The notes beneath the pieces are model-generated. The model was not told where the DNA came from and searched no databases. It saw only the letters and a list, made by a program, of their open reading frames with translations. Shown in pieces: positions 48,929-60,654 of a stretch of 64,000 bases of DNA. Origin of the DNA: Erythroxylum novogranatense (taxonomy: Eukaryota > Streptophyta > Magnoliopsida > Malpighiales > Erythroxylaceae); the NCBI GenBank assembly GCA_029891385.1, contig CM057226.1, positions 91,396,977-91,460,976 of the forward strand, written 5' to 3'. Every line of letters begins with the position of its first letter. The stretch's first letter is position 1. The translations under genes were made by a program, and so were the position numbers.

Positions 48929-49382
48929 GATATAAGATTGCTTTGTATGAGTTTGATAAATGAATATAAGAAAAAGAAACAAAATTTACCGGATTTTCGT
49001 ATTGGATTAGTTTTAGGTTTCCAACTCGACGCTTCTTTAAGATAATTTATACACGGATGTCGGACATTTGTTATGCTATTCGATTTGCCCTCATTTGTAT
49101 ACTTTGATTTTAAGTTTGAATTCTATCCGTTTGTTAAGTAATATGTTTTCGATTCGTTCGGTATTTTGTTCCGCTTTGTTTTGCTATATGATTTGTTTCG
49201 TCCGTTCTGTTTGCTTCGCTTTCCGATTTGCTTCTTTCGATTCTGTCTTCGATTTGCTTTGCTTTTTACGCTTTAACCGTTTGTCGTTATCGAATTCAAT
49301 TTATCCAATTTGAATTCGCCTCGTTATTCGTATCCGTTTCTGCTTTTCGGTTGGGATCCGGTTCCCGGATCGGGTCCCAACA
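48929..49382 (+). repeat. Truncated 3' LTR of the nested element
   Basis: From 'gatataagattgctttgtat' onward it repeats 46,364-46,625. It retains a 192 bp block that the 5' LTR lost between two TTTGAATT words. The first ~3.5 kb of the LTR is missing. Confidence 0.85.
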
Positions 49383-49736
49383 CAATCAATTAACAGTCGC
49401 TCTAAAATATTTCCAAATCAACTATTCAGACCCAATTATTCCAAAATTCCCAATATGTCATAATCCAATCTAATTATCTCACACATTCACAATTCAAATC
49501 ATTTACAAGATCAAATGTCGGGAAAAATGCCATGAATGCATATACCTACATGTGCATGTGCAAAAGACTCATAGCCTCCAAAATTAGAGGTCAACAGGAT
49601 GCTCAGTCAATATATGCGGTAATAACCTATCCCGCCTTAATTTACCAATATGACCTTCTCATCGGTGACGGGATGTTACAATATTATTAAAAAAAAGAAT
49701 TAATCTTTTGATTAATAAATAGTAGACATGAGAAGA

Positions 49737-49808
49737 AAACTCAAATCCAAGCTAGAATCCGAATATTGTGTGAAACTCAAATCCAAGCTAGAATCTGAAT
49801 ATTGTGTG
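49737..49808. repeat. 36 bp tandem duplication in the CACTA interior
   Basis: 'aaactcaaatccaagctaga...' is present twice, in direct succession, with a single C/T difference. Confidence 0.95.
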
Positions 49809-49829
49809 ATGGTTAATCGTTTCATAACA

Positions 49830-50206
49830 AAAAGAAAAAATATTAGCGACCATATTATATTTTGTCGCAACAAATAGAAAATATTAGTTACTAACATATG
49901 TTTTGTCATAATTACAATTTATTCCCACAAAAATTATTTTGGCACTAAATTGCATAGGCTTTTAATGACAAAACTTAGTGATAAAAGAAAAGTTGTCACT
50001 ATTAATATATTAATAATGAAAACTTAATTATGAAAAATACTAAATTGTCACAATTACTATTGTATTAGTGACAAAAAAATAAATCATTACAGTTAATCTA
50101 AACAATAGTGTCAACCAATTGTATCGTCACAAAAAACCTCATATTTGTGACGAAACAACAGTTAGTCATAACAAAATTGTCACTAAATGTCTTAACTCTT
50201 GTAGTG
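49830..50206. repeat. Right subterminal repeat region of the CACTA element
   Basis: Repeats of 'tagtgacaaa', 'ttgtcacta' and 'cataattacaa' type, matching the left end at 36,047-37,030, and ending CTCTTGTAGTG. Confidence 0.8.
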
Positions 50207-50640
50207 TATATTAAAATGTGTTTGACATATTGCATTTATGAGGGATCTAGGTAAAGATGAGTGCTGGAGTATTTCCTTGTCAGCTAAGGCTATTGAGAGT
50301 TAAGCATTTTGTTGAATTAATGATCTGAGGGTTGCAACTTCATTGATATTGATTAGTTGACCTATTGATAGCCAATTGTCATGCCATAAGCTAATAGATT
50401 CACCATTTCGATCCAATGCTGTAAAATCATATTTGAATTAGTCTCTCACTTTCAAGGTGGCTTTTAGGGTAATTGAGGGAAAGTATCTAGAGTCAATTGC
50501 CCAAATGCTTTTATTCTTGATGAAATAGCTATGAAATGCCTGTAAATTTTCTCATTATGATAGTTGTATAATTGATCCTTAAACTGAATATGTCCAATGT
50601 ATCTCATGTGAAAATTACTATTTTGATGCTAATCATGACA
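50207..50640 (-). pseudogene. LINE remnant, upstream part, right of the CACTA insertion
   Basis: The minus-strand reading continues the LINE of 35,319-36,046 on its 5' side, with 'IEMVNLLAYGMTIGYQ' and 'HFIAISSRIKAFGQL' like pieces of the region before the zf-RVT domain. Stops are frequent. The 5' part of the LINE is missing. Confidence 0.55.
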
Positions 50641-52087
50641 TATTCTATTTAGAGTAGCTCAATCGGTAATAATTGAATACAGTATAGATTATATGGAGAT
50701 TTAAGGAAATCTCCGACCAGAGTTAACATTTGAAATATTGTTTTCAAATATCAATGTAATAAATTACTAATTAGTGGGTATGAACATAATTAAATTTAAA
50801 TAAAATAGAAATTATTTCTATGTTTTATGTCCAATTAGAATATTAGATAATAAAATGATTAAATTTTGTGTTATAACAATACATTGACAATTTAATTTAA
50901 ATGACTTTGACATTTTAATATTACAATAGTTATGATATATTGTTAGATGTCAATCTTGATATATGATTATAAACTGCTTAATTGGAGAATTAAGCCTAAC
51001 TTAAAAGAGTTTTAATTTATTTAATCTTAATTATAATTTATAATAATTACTAATATATTAAGAACCTAATGAGTCACACATAAAGAACTGTTAAAATGAT
51101 TATTTTATATTAAGATGAACTTAATTGTAAAGTTTTAAAAATTATAATTAATATTAAATTATATTTATATTTAGGGTTAGACTTTAATTATAATTAAGAA
51201 TTTAATTTTAATTAGAAAGAAAACATAATGTGCTTTTTATAAATAAGAAAATTATCATAGAATAGCATTCGTTCCTTTTCCTCTAAAAATGCCTGAGTTC
51301 TTTTTTCTATTATGTAAATATCGTTAGAAGTTAAATATGTTAATAACTTGTGGCTGACAACTCGAGATTTTTTGTAGGAAATCAAATTTAATACAATTTA
51401 ACCTTTTAAATCTAATTTGTATTTTAAAATTATTTAATTAAAAATTTTGAGAGAAAATTATAACTTAATTTTTAATTACTCATAATTTGATCAAAAGTTT
51501 CCAAATATTAAATAGGTCATAAAGCACACAAATTTATCACTGAGTTGATATGCAATTTTGTCAGAGCAAGCAACAAAACACTAATACTCACTTCTTAAAA
51601 ATGCACTAATATTATTTTTATGATTGTAAGTTAATTTATAAATCTTATCTAGATATAGAATTTTTAACAATAAATTATATATATATATTCTCTTAAATAT
51701 GAATTTATTAAATTAATATATAATTTTAAATTAATAATTTAAAATTAATCGACAAATTTAATTAAACTAGCATTAAAAAACCCTACATATCTCTATTCTT
51801 TAGGGCAATAACACACGATTTTATCACCAAATTAGTTTAGGTTACTCAAATATGTGATCTAAGAGTTCTATAAAATATTTTTATGAAAAATTGTAAACAA
51901 AAGATAAGTTAGTATAGGAGTGATGAAAACATTTTGTTCACCTACAATGCCGAAGTGTTGGGTAGAGGCAGGCACGACACCTGGCTAGGCTCACCCTTAG
52001 TTGTGATCTATCTTCAATACATTTCAGCAGCATTTTTTTTATTTAGATGAGTAGTAAATCATTAATTGTTAGTTAGAAAAGCAGATA
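50641..52087. other. Very AT-rich sequence, no gene recognised
   Basis: Long A/T runs. A short GC-rich patch near 51,955-52,010 (gaggcaggcacgacacctgg) resembles the GC-rich patch beside the hAT remnant at 15,120-15,180, so old hAT sequence may be present. Confidence 0.4.
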
Positions 52088-52208
52088 AAACTAACATTAA
52101 CTAATAAATGGCTTTTTTATTAGTTATATTATCGAGAAAGTTAACAAAGAAGACGAAATTAACATTAACTAATAAATGGCTTTTTTATTAGCTATATTAT
52201 CGAGAAAT
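52088..52208. repeat. 68 bp tandem duplication
   Basis: 'aacattaactaataaatggc' followed by 'ttttttattag.tatattat' occurs twice, 68 bp apart, with few differences. Confidence 0.85.
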
Positions 52209-52815
52209 TTAACTTTAACTTTTAATCTTAGAAGCTAAATAGCTTCCTTTATTAGATATATAACGTTAATTTATTATATTTATAAATAGTTTTAAAATAT
52301 TTGAGTATATTTCTTGCATTCTATTGTTTTTATTTTCATCAACATACGCATCTAAGATATTTAAACTCAAAATTGATGGTAAATTTTTTTCATAATTTTG
52401 TCTTCTAAATTCTAGCGATAATTTAAAAGTATTTTTTATATATTTTTTAGCATATTAAATATTTGAATATATTATAATTATTTTATAATTTGTCATTAAA
52501 GTGGACATTATATTAGCATTTAAAATCGAACATTAATATTAAATGATATTGTGTTATTTTTGTTTCTACTTTTTATTTTTAGATTACTTATTATTTATAA
52601 AATATAATTAAACATTAATAAATAATTAAAATTTTGTAATAGTAATTGTCATTATACTTTGTCACAAGTAATGTAATGATTGTTTATAAAGTATAGATAT
52701 TTATTTTCTAGTATTTTTCAAAAATTGAAAGCAGATGTTAAAAGATCTAAAATTATTTAAATTTTATAATTATAGCTACTTTGTGATCTATAGATAAGTT
52801 ATTAATGATATTTTT

Positions 52816-52962
52816 ATTGAAATTAATATATGAACATTTTGATGTTCTTGATAATTAGTAATTGGAGAAAATAATAGTTATCAATAAAATTTTATTAAAA
52901 TTATTATTTTCTCCAATTACTAATTATGAGTTCCATCAAAATATTCATATATTAATTTCGAT
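52816..52962. repeat. Long inverted repeat, 60 bp arms
   Basis: 52,816-52,875 pairs with 52,903-52,962 across a 27 bp loop, with roughly 85-90% complementarity. There are no transposon terminal motifs. A transcript would fold into a long hairpin of miRNA-precursor or foldback-MITE type. Confidence 0.8.
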
Positions 52963-54639
52963 GGTAACTAATGCTTGTATAGACATATTAAAAAGCCATA
53001 TTTTATTTTCAATGTAATCCTTTTTGAAAGGTAAATTGAATTAAAGGAAAAAGAATGCAACAAGGCTTATACAAGAAAAACTCACTCATGAGCTTAGAAG
53101 TCAAAATTACATCTTGGCAAGTGTTATAAAGGTCTTCTAAAGCATCAAACTTATACTACAATTTACACCAATTCCTTTGTATGACAATCTCAACTAGATA
53201 CGTTTACGCGAGACTCAATCTTCTTACGTGATCGTTAACCAATAAAATCTTGTTCTTGAAAACCTCACGACCCTCACAGAGTTTAGCTCTCACATTCTTG
53301 TAAGAATACTATAAAAGCACTAAACTATCAAAGGCAACAATAGAAGTATGAAAGATATACAACAAATGTTAAACTTTATTACTTTCCCTAAACTATATAA
53401 AGAAATGCTCTCTCTCTCAATGTGTCTCCTCCCTTTTATAACTCTTTTGAGTCAAAGCTACAATAAGCTATTTATAAACATCTCTAGTTTTACAATTTAG
53501 AATCCTAGTTGAACTTAACTAACTAAATCACCTCTATCTTTATCAAATTACATCACTAACTAATTAGACGATACCTTCATCCAAATAGGACTCTATCTGA
53601 TAGGATTTACGAAAGATGCATCCATATCTATGAAGATCTCTACTATCTTCAGATGATCCTCCCACATTATCTTTATCTTTTAGAGCTAATGTATATCTAT
53701 TGTGATCTTATATGCCACATCATCCAAGTTCTCTATCTATTAATGATAAGTCATCCAAGCCCAAAACCTTTCATATCACATTAGTCTAGTCCAATGCTTA
53801 CCCATGTTAAGTATAGTCATGGTTCGCTATTTGAGTACATATTAATTCATTAAAACTCTTACATGTTTCCCTCATGCATATGATCTTGCTAACCTTCAAC
53901 TCAAGGTCCATCTCAAGCTATCTTTTGATCTCACATCCGAATTTTACATCTTGCTAAATATTATTTTCAATGTACACCATTACATGCCAACTAATTGACA
54001 ATGCTTATTTTCTTCTCTACTTATAAGTCTTGGCTTTGTTTCGTTGTCCTAAGTATCAAATATTGGTCAATGCTTGCCAATGCCTACACAATTTCGCTAT
54101 TAAGGCTTAGAGATCTAACAGATAATCTACAATATAAAGCGAAAACGAATAAAAGCTAATACAATCAATTGTTTAATGGACTAAGCATTATAAGCTCATT
54201 TCAGTCACAAATATAGCTACATAGAACAATTTGTGACTATTCAATTCTTCTATGAAGATCCATTATTCCACATGATTTAATTATTCCTTTACTATAAAAC
54301 AACAAAACAACTTGGTGTCATTGATTATCAATTATTATCTTATTTAATTGACATGTTCGAGCATCAATATGTTAAAGGCATGAAACTGAGTGTACCCAAA
54401 TAGACTACTCCTAAAGAAATGGGGAGTTTAGAAGAGTTATGTGAGGAAAATGGTTAAAGAAAAATCAAGGTCAAACAATAAAGAATGATCAAACGATTGT
54501 TACATTTGAATGATTATGTAGTCTATATGACTTGTATGATTTAAGGCCATTGTCTAATAAATTAGGCAGAAAATGGATCATTCTAGATAGTCCAATAAGA
54601 AGGTATGATCAATGATAAAAATAAAGGTTATGTTATAAT
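52963..54639. other. No gene recognised; possible decayed retroelement flank
   Basis: More complex sequence than its surroundings (53,000-54,100) with a CT microsatellite near 53,410-53,420. It lies upstream of the Copia pol remnant and could be its 5' portion, but no motif confirms this. Confidence 0.35.
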
Positions 54640-56575
54640 CCTCTACCTAGGCAAAAGAATTCGATTTGAAGAACATGATTTGGCCCCTTATTCGAGCTAC
54701 CATAAAATGAAAGGTTTCTATGTACTCTTTATCCTTTAACTCATTATGTAATATTTGCTAATTTTCCTCATAGGCACCAAATCCTTTTGGCCTTCATGTC
54801 ATCTCAGATGGAACCTAGAGATTATTCGGAGGTAGTTGAGGATGAATAATGATGTAACGCTATGACTAAGGAGATTAAAGCTTTCAAAACTAAAAGGACT
54901 TAGATAGTAGAAACACTTCCACCTGGTAAAAAGCCAATCAATTGTAAGTGGGTCAACAAAGTTACATACAATTTCAATTATACAATAGAGTGATACAAGG
55001 TGAGACATGTGGTGAAGGACTTTACACAAGTTGAGGGTCTCAATTTTCATGAGACCTTGGCACTAGGGGCAAAACTAATTACAATATGAGTATTTTTTGG
55101 TCATGGTAGTATAAAAAAGGTGGGGACTCCACCATATAGACATTAACAATGCTTTCTTTCATGATGATCTGGAGGAAGAAGTCTACCTGAAACTCCCACC
55201 TAGATTTCACGCATGACATGCTACAAAAGTCAATTTACAATCTTCGTCTTACACAATTGGTTCTCCAAGTTAAAAATGGCATTATATGAGTATGGATACA
55301 TCCAATTACTTGTAGATTATTCTCTATTGACCTAAAATAAAGGTAACAAATTTATGGGATTATTGGTGTGTGTGGATGATATATATAATCCTAGTTACGA
55401 ATGATAGGGTAAGTTATGGGGATTTCAGGCGATACTTAAACGAGTATTTTCACAATAAGGATTTAAAAGGCGTTGAAATATTTCTTGGACATTGAGGTGA
55501 CACGATTGCCACGTAGGTGTTATTGTGTCAATGAAAGTATGCCTTGGATGTAGTGATAAAGAGCAGCCTTTTAGGGTCAAATCTAGTCGATTTCTCGATA
55601 TAGCAAGGATAGAGACTAGCACTTACAGATGGAGAATAATATGGATGATGCATCAAGTTATAGAAGACTAGTTGAATGTCTAATATACTTTTTTAAAATT
55701 AAAAGTTATTGTATCAATCATAGCAAAAGCTACAAAACCACATTACAATGGTATGCTTAATATGTTTCATCTATCAGCAAAATAATCTACAAACTAATGT
55801 ACAATAGGTACAAGTAATTATATCATCCAGGTGATCTTCATGTTAGAAGTAATTGCATTATGCTTGGAGTTTGCGATTAAGGCAACTCAAACCTAATAAA
55901 TCATCATATCTATTATATGATATTTTTCCGTTTCAATCCCCTTGTACAATCTCTTGTTTTTTTTCCCTCCATATTGACCATTACTCATCTAGAAATATCT
56001 TATGATGTGCATGTCCTATCTCAGTTTGCACAAGCTCCTTGAAAAGAACACCTTGAATCAACTATAAGGATTGTGAGATACATCAAAGGTTGCTCAAGAT
56101 AGAGAATTTTGGCCCAAGTTGTTAGTGACTTGAAGTTATATGCATACTGTGACTCGGACTAGGCATGATGTTTAATCACGAGGTGATATATTGCAGGATA
56201 TATCAACGTGCTTAGACATTCATCAATATCTTAGAAGATGAAAAAATAGAGTATTGTGTCATGATTGTCAACTAAGATTGAGTATCATGGAATGGTTGTG
56301 GCCACCAGTAAACTAGTTTAGCTGAAACCATTGTTAACGTCTTTGAAAATAGCTCATGATGAGCCCTTGAATTTATATTGTGATAGTTAGGCAACCATTC
56401 ACATACTCATGAATATGGTTTTTCACGAGAGAACTCAACAAATTGAAATTGATTTTTATCATACGTGAGAGCAACTTCAACCTGAACATATTACCACAAT
56501 ATATGCTTGATTATACCATTAGTTGGTAAATATATTTATTAAAACTCTTACATAACCACAACACCAAACTGAGGG
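54640..56575 (+). pseudogene. Ty1/Copia pol remnant (reverse transcriptase and RNase H)
   Basis: Heavily mutated, but in order: 'LPPGKKPINCKWVNKVTYN' (RT start, family LP.GKK.I.CKWV.K), 'DFTQVEGLNFHETLA', 'LLVCVDDI' (active-site DD kept), 'RRYLNEYFHNKDLKGVEIFL', then RNase H pieces including an SD-x-AG-like stretch near 56,155 and 'VREQLQPEHITT'. Many stops and frameshifts. It ends near 56,575 at a degenerate purine tract (gagggcggg). Confidence 0.8.
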
Positions 56576-56880
56576 CGGGTATTATAAAATATGATATTCT
56601 ATAATGTTCTATAATTATGATAGGAGGGATTGTATAGATAAGAGGAGATTTTCTTCTTTAATTTGTAACTATCTAAATTTCCTTTTCATTATTCTGTAAT
56701 ATTCTATAATAATGATAGGAGGATTTTAGAGATAAGAGGAGATTTTCTTCTTTGATTTGTAACTATCTAAATTTCCTTTTCATTTTGAATAGACACTCTT
56801 GTATAAAAAGCCTTGTAATATATCTTTCCTTAGAAGATTTTTTTCTCATCTTCTTCATTTTGACCAACTTGAAATAATCA
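56576..56880 (+). mobile_element. Probable 3' LTR of the Copia remnant
   Basis: It follows the purine tract. It contains a ~95 bp internal duplication ('gataagaggagattttcttc' and 'atttccttttcatt' twice) and a TATAAAAAG-like box near 56,803. The right boundary is approximate. Confidence 0.5.
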
Positions 56881-58130
56881 CTTCAAGTGCATCAAGCTAA
56901 TTCATGCACTAATGAGCAGCTAATTTTAATAATTTAATAATATTCATTTAATCAATAATGAAATCAAGTTTTGATAAAAATGAAAACAGAAAATAAAAAT
57001 AATATAAACAAGAAAATTCAAATAAAAATAATCTCCTCTGTACTAATTTTTAAAACAAAATAAAAATAAAACAAACAGCTCCTACAAACATCAAAAGCAA
57101 ATTGAATAATTGGGTGAATGAGGTTAAGGTTTTTGGATTACTAAATGAGAATATGGTCCAATTAAAGTTGACACTTACGTATGCTACCCACGATTTTCCA
57201 CCACTGATGGCAACAGTTACAAACTTGACCGGAACTTTTGTTTTGTGTCGAAGTCGAAGAGGATATGGAGTAGGCCAAAAGTGACGTGGAACTTAAATGG
57301 ATATCACGTTCCTCTGGACTGGACAGACTACTTATTTTCATGGAACACGTAACTGGGCACCACCAGAGTCAGTAGTTCATTGCGTGGAGTTTCAAAACTG
57401 TGCTATTTGGTCACATCGCTTAAATTGACGTTTTGTATGAAATATTTAGCAACAAGTATCATGATGTGGACGAGCAAATGTCTGACTTTTGAGTGACTAA
57501 TTCACGTTAACAGTTATACACGTACGACAAAAGAGTTGGGTTAACGATATTCTTTCAATGTATTATTAAATAATAAATCTTAAATAAATTTTAAAATTTT
57601 TAAAAATATATTTAAATCATTAAATATGAACTTTTATTTTCTTTTAATATATTATTTAACTTAATTAAAATATAAAAATCACATATATTTCGATTTATTT
57701 AGAACTAATTTGTAACTATTAGCATATATTTCGATTGTTAAAATTAAATGTTATTATTTAAAATTAAATATTTTATATTCAATTTTATTTTAAATAATTT
57801 AATTTTAAATATTAATTAAATAATTATTATATTTAATTTTAAATAATAACATTTAATTTTAAATATTTATTAAATAGTTATCAAATCAACAAATATTTTT
57901 ATTTTAAAATTTATAAAATAAAAATAAAATCTAATAGGTGATAAGTTTTTGTGAAATTATTTTGTTAGAATTTAATGTTAAAATTAGTTTGTGTTATAAT
58001 AACATAAATTTAGGAAAAGTTCATGTTTTAGTATTTTAATACTACAAATTAAATTTTTTCTTTCATAATTTTAAATTATAACAATATTTTAAAAATAAAT
58101 AAAGCATTGGCTAAGTTTAACCAAGAGTTT
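56881..58130. other. AT-rich intergenic sequence with an inverted repeat
   Basis: A less AT-rich patch at 57,100-57,500 has no recognisable coding. The rest is A/T-rich with the inverted repeat listed separately. Confidence 0.45.
57740..57860. repeat. Perfect 31 bp inverted repeat
   Basis: 57,740-57,770 (aaaattaaatgttattattt...) is the exact reverse complement of 57,830-57,860, separated by 59 bp of AT-rich sequence. Confidence 0.85.
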
Positions 58131-60643
58131 GTTACTAATTGACTAAGGAGCAGAAATGAACTCTGACCTGCAGGCCAACACAACTTTATGAGAAAAGGAA
58201 TGAGAAAAACCTGGATTGAAATCATTGAATGGCTCACAATTGACAGGTAAAGCAATCCAAAAACTTCTAAGCCTAGTGAACAGAAACTGAAGTTAGGCCG
58301 CCCCATTTCTATAGATACATGAGTGTTAGGGGCAAAACAAGTGAATACAATTAGTAGAGTTGAAACTATCCAGGAAATTTCTAATCAAATTAAGTATTTG
58401 CCATTTAGTTGAAGATATTTTATCATCAGACTAAGTTTTTGTTTGTTAAAGTGTTTCCTAATCTCTAACATTTAATTATTTACATTTTCCTATTTTAGAG
58501 CAATTATCAGTGTAGTACATTAATTTAACCAATTGTTCCTCAAATTTAAGCTATTATTGTATATTTAAATGAGATTTGAAGTTATTTGAACTTTTCTTGT
58601 ACTTCTACCAGAAAAATTATAACAATAAGAAACTCATTTTATTTCAGTTAAATACAATTTGTTCCCGTACTCTATTTTTTCTTCTCTATTTCAAATATTA
58701 TAATTAGAATTAAAGTACAAGTTTAAAACCTAAACACAATTAGATGATCAATTAAGTCTTTGTCCAACCCTCAATTCCTTGCTTTGATGGACATTGTTAT
58801 GATTATTGGTGTATGTTGATAGAGAATTTTCTAAAGCTAGTTGTAGAAAATTTCTCATTTTTTAATGTTTAATCCTCAATTGCTCGATTTGTTGTAAAGG
58901 TTGGAGTTCTTGAGATATCTGTAGGTGAAACAAATGCACAAAAGACAAAAGTAGAAAAGGTTGAAGGATTTCATAAATAAGAATTATTTTTTCTAAGCAA
59001 TTGATAGGGTTATGTTTAAAACCATCTTTCATAAGGAAACTTCAAAGCAAATTTAGGATTCTATCAAAAATAAAAATAATGCAACTATAAAGAGGCAATA
59101 GTTAGCTGTAGGTGAAACAAATGCACAAAAGACAAAAGTAGAAAAGATTGAAGGATTTCATAAATAAGAACTATTTTTTCTAAGCAATTGATAGGGTTAT
59201 GCTTAAAACCTTCTTTCATAAGGAAACTTCAAAGCAGATTTAGGATTCTATCAAAAATAAAAATAATGCAACTATAAAGAGGCAATAGTTGCTAGACCCC
59301 GCTTCCGAGCCTCAATATTCGGAGTCATAAAACTTAAACATACTTATTTCTTCAACTTCAGAAAAGATTTTGGGAAACCTCAAATTAAAATTACAATTTG
59401 ACTTCTTCAGAACATTTGTTTTTCCATTGTCTTAAGTTTCTAATGACACCAAAATCATTCAATTTAGTTTAGAACTTTGAAATTTATAGCCCAAACATTT
59501 TCGAACTATTATTAAACTGAAATAGTACGTTATACTCAACTTCCAACCATAAATTGAAAGTTTTAGGGACTGAATTAAAATTCGATCCCTTCAGATAATT
59601 TGTAGCTCTCTGTCTCTAGTTTATTTAAAAATAAGAATCATCTCATTTGGAGCAAAAATGTTGTTACAAATTGACCAAGGAGCATAAATGAAGTCTGACG
59701 TATCTGCCATGACATGCAGACCAAAAGAACTTTAGTAGAAAAGGAATTGGGAAAACCTGGATTGAATGGCCTCGTAATTGACAAGTAAAGCAGTCCAAAA
59801 ACTTCTAGGCCTAGTGAACAGAAACTGAAGTTAGCCCACTCCATTTCTACAGATACTTGAGTATTAGGGGCATAACAAGTGAACACAATTAGTAGAGTTG
59901 AAACTATCCAAATTAGGAAATTTTTAAACAAATTAAGTATTTGCGATTTAGTTGAAGATATTTTATCATTAGATTAAGTTTTTGTTTGATAAAGTGTTTC
60001 CTAATCTCTAGCATTTAATTATTTACATTTTCCTATTCTAGAGAAATTATCAGTGTAGTACATTAATTTAACCAATTGTTCCTTAAATTCAAGCTATTAT
60101 TGTATATTTCAATGAGATTTGAAGTTGTTTGAACTTTTCTTGTAGTTTTACAAGAAAAATTATAACAATAAGAAACTCATTTTATTTCAATTAAATACAA
60201 TTTTTTCGTACTCTAATTTTCTTCTCTATTTCAAATATTATAATCTGTATTAAAGTACAAGTTTAAAACCTAAACACAACTAGATGATCAATTAATTCTT
60301 TGTTCAACCCTCAATTCCTCGCTTTGATGGACATTGTTATGATTATTGGTGTATGTTGATAAAGAAATTTCTAAAACTAGTTGTAAAAAATTTCTCATTT
60401 TTCAATGTTTAACCCTCAATTGCTCTCTTTGTTGTAGAGGTTGGAGTTCTTGAGATAGCTATAGGTGAAACAAATACACAAAAGACAAAAGTAGAAAAGG
60501 TTGAAGGATTTCATAAATAAGAATTATTTTTTCTAAGCAGTTTATAGGATTATATTTAAAACTATCTTTCATATGGAAACTTCAAAGCAGATTTAGGATT
60601 CTTCAGAAAGAAAAATAATGCAACTGTAAAGAGACAATAGTTA
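58131..60643. repeat. Direct segmental duplication, ~1 kb copies offset by ~1.53 kb
   Basis: 58,131-59,104 and 59,663-60,643 are collinear copies, starting with 'gttac.aattgac' and ending with 'gaggcaatagtt' and variants, with scattered substitutions and small indels. The second copy leads into Copia gag sequence. Between them lies a third partial copy and about 370 bp of unrelated sequence. Confidence 0.85.
58921..59290. repeat. 187 bp tandem duplication within the segmental repeat
   Basis: 'gtaggtgaaacaaatgcaca' through 'gaggcaatagtt' is repeated in direct succession (second copy from 59,108) and is nearly identical. The same block appears a third time at the end of the 59,663-60,643 copy. 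Confidence 0.9.
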
Positions 60644-60654
60644 ACAAACACTTA

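Larger units (their letters stand above)
42642..49382 (+). mobile_element. LTR retrotransposon nested in the LTR, with truncated 3' LTR
   Basis: It starts TGTTGGAACC and ends GGGTCCCAACA, with a perfect CAATC duplication (42,637-42,641 and 49,383-49,387). A 3,984 bp 5' LTR (42,642-46,625) is followed after four bases by the tRNA-Met site TGGTATCAGAGC (46,630-46,641). The interior lacks recognisable gag or pol. The 3' LTR has only its last ~450 bp, so an internal deletion removed the rest of it and part of the interior. It was non-autonomous or has been gutted. Confidence 0.88.
39776..49680. mobile_element. LTR insertion in the CACTA element, itself split by a later element
   Basis: The termini TGTAGCACCCC and GGGATGTTACA are flanked by a perfect ATATT duplication (39,771-39,775 and 49,681-49,685). 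After removing the nested element at 42,642-49,382 and one copy of its target site, about 3.16 kb remain. No primer site, purine tract or coding region was seen, so this is probably a solo LTR. Its last 300 bp, read on the minus strand (TGTAACATCCC...), resemble the TGTAACACCC family at 18.8 kb, suggesting minus orientation. Confidence 0.8.
36047..50206. mobile_element. CACTA-type DNA transposon carrying a captured SCO1 gene (Pack-CACTA)
   Basis: The left end is CACTACAAGAAAT and the right end CTCTTGTAGTG; these are the standard plant CACTA termini in inverted orientation. The 3 bp duplication TAT flanks both ends (36,044-36,046 and 50,207-50,209), the size made by CACTA transposase. Both ends carry dense subterminal repeats of the GTGACAA/TTGTCACTA type. 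Between them is a whole SCO1 gene copy and no transposase. Removing the later LTR insertion (39,776-49,680) leaves an element of about 4.25 kb, so it was non-autonomous. It inserted into an older LINE. Confidence 0.88.
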
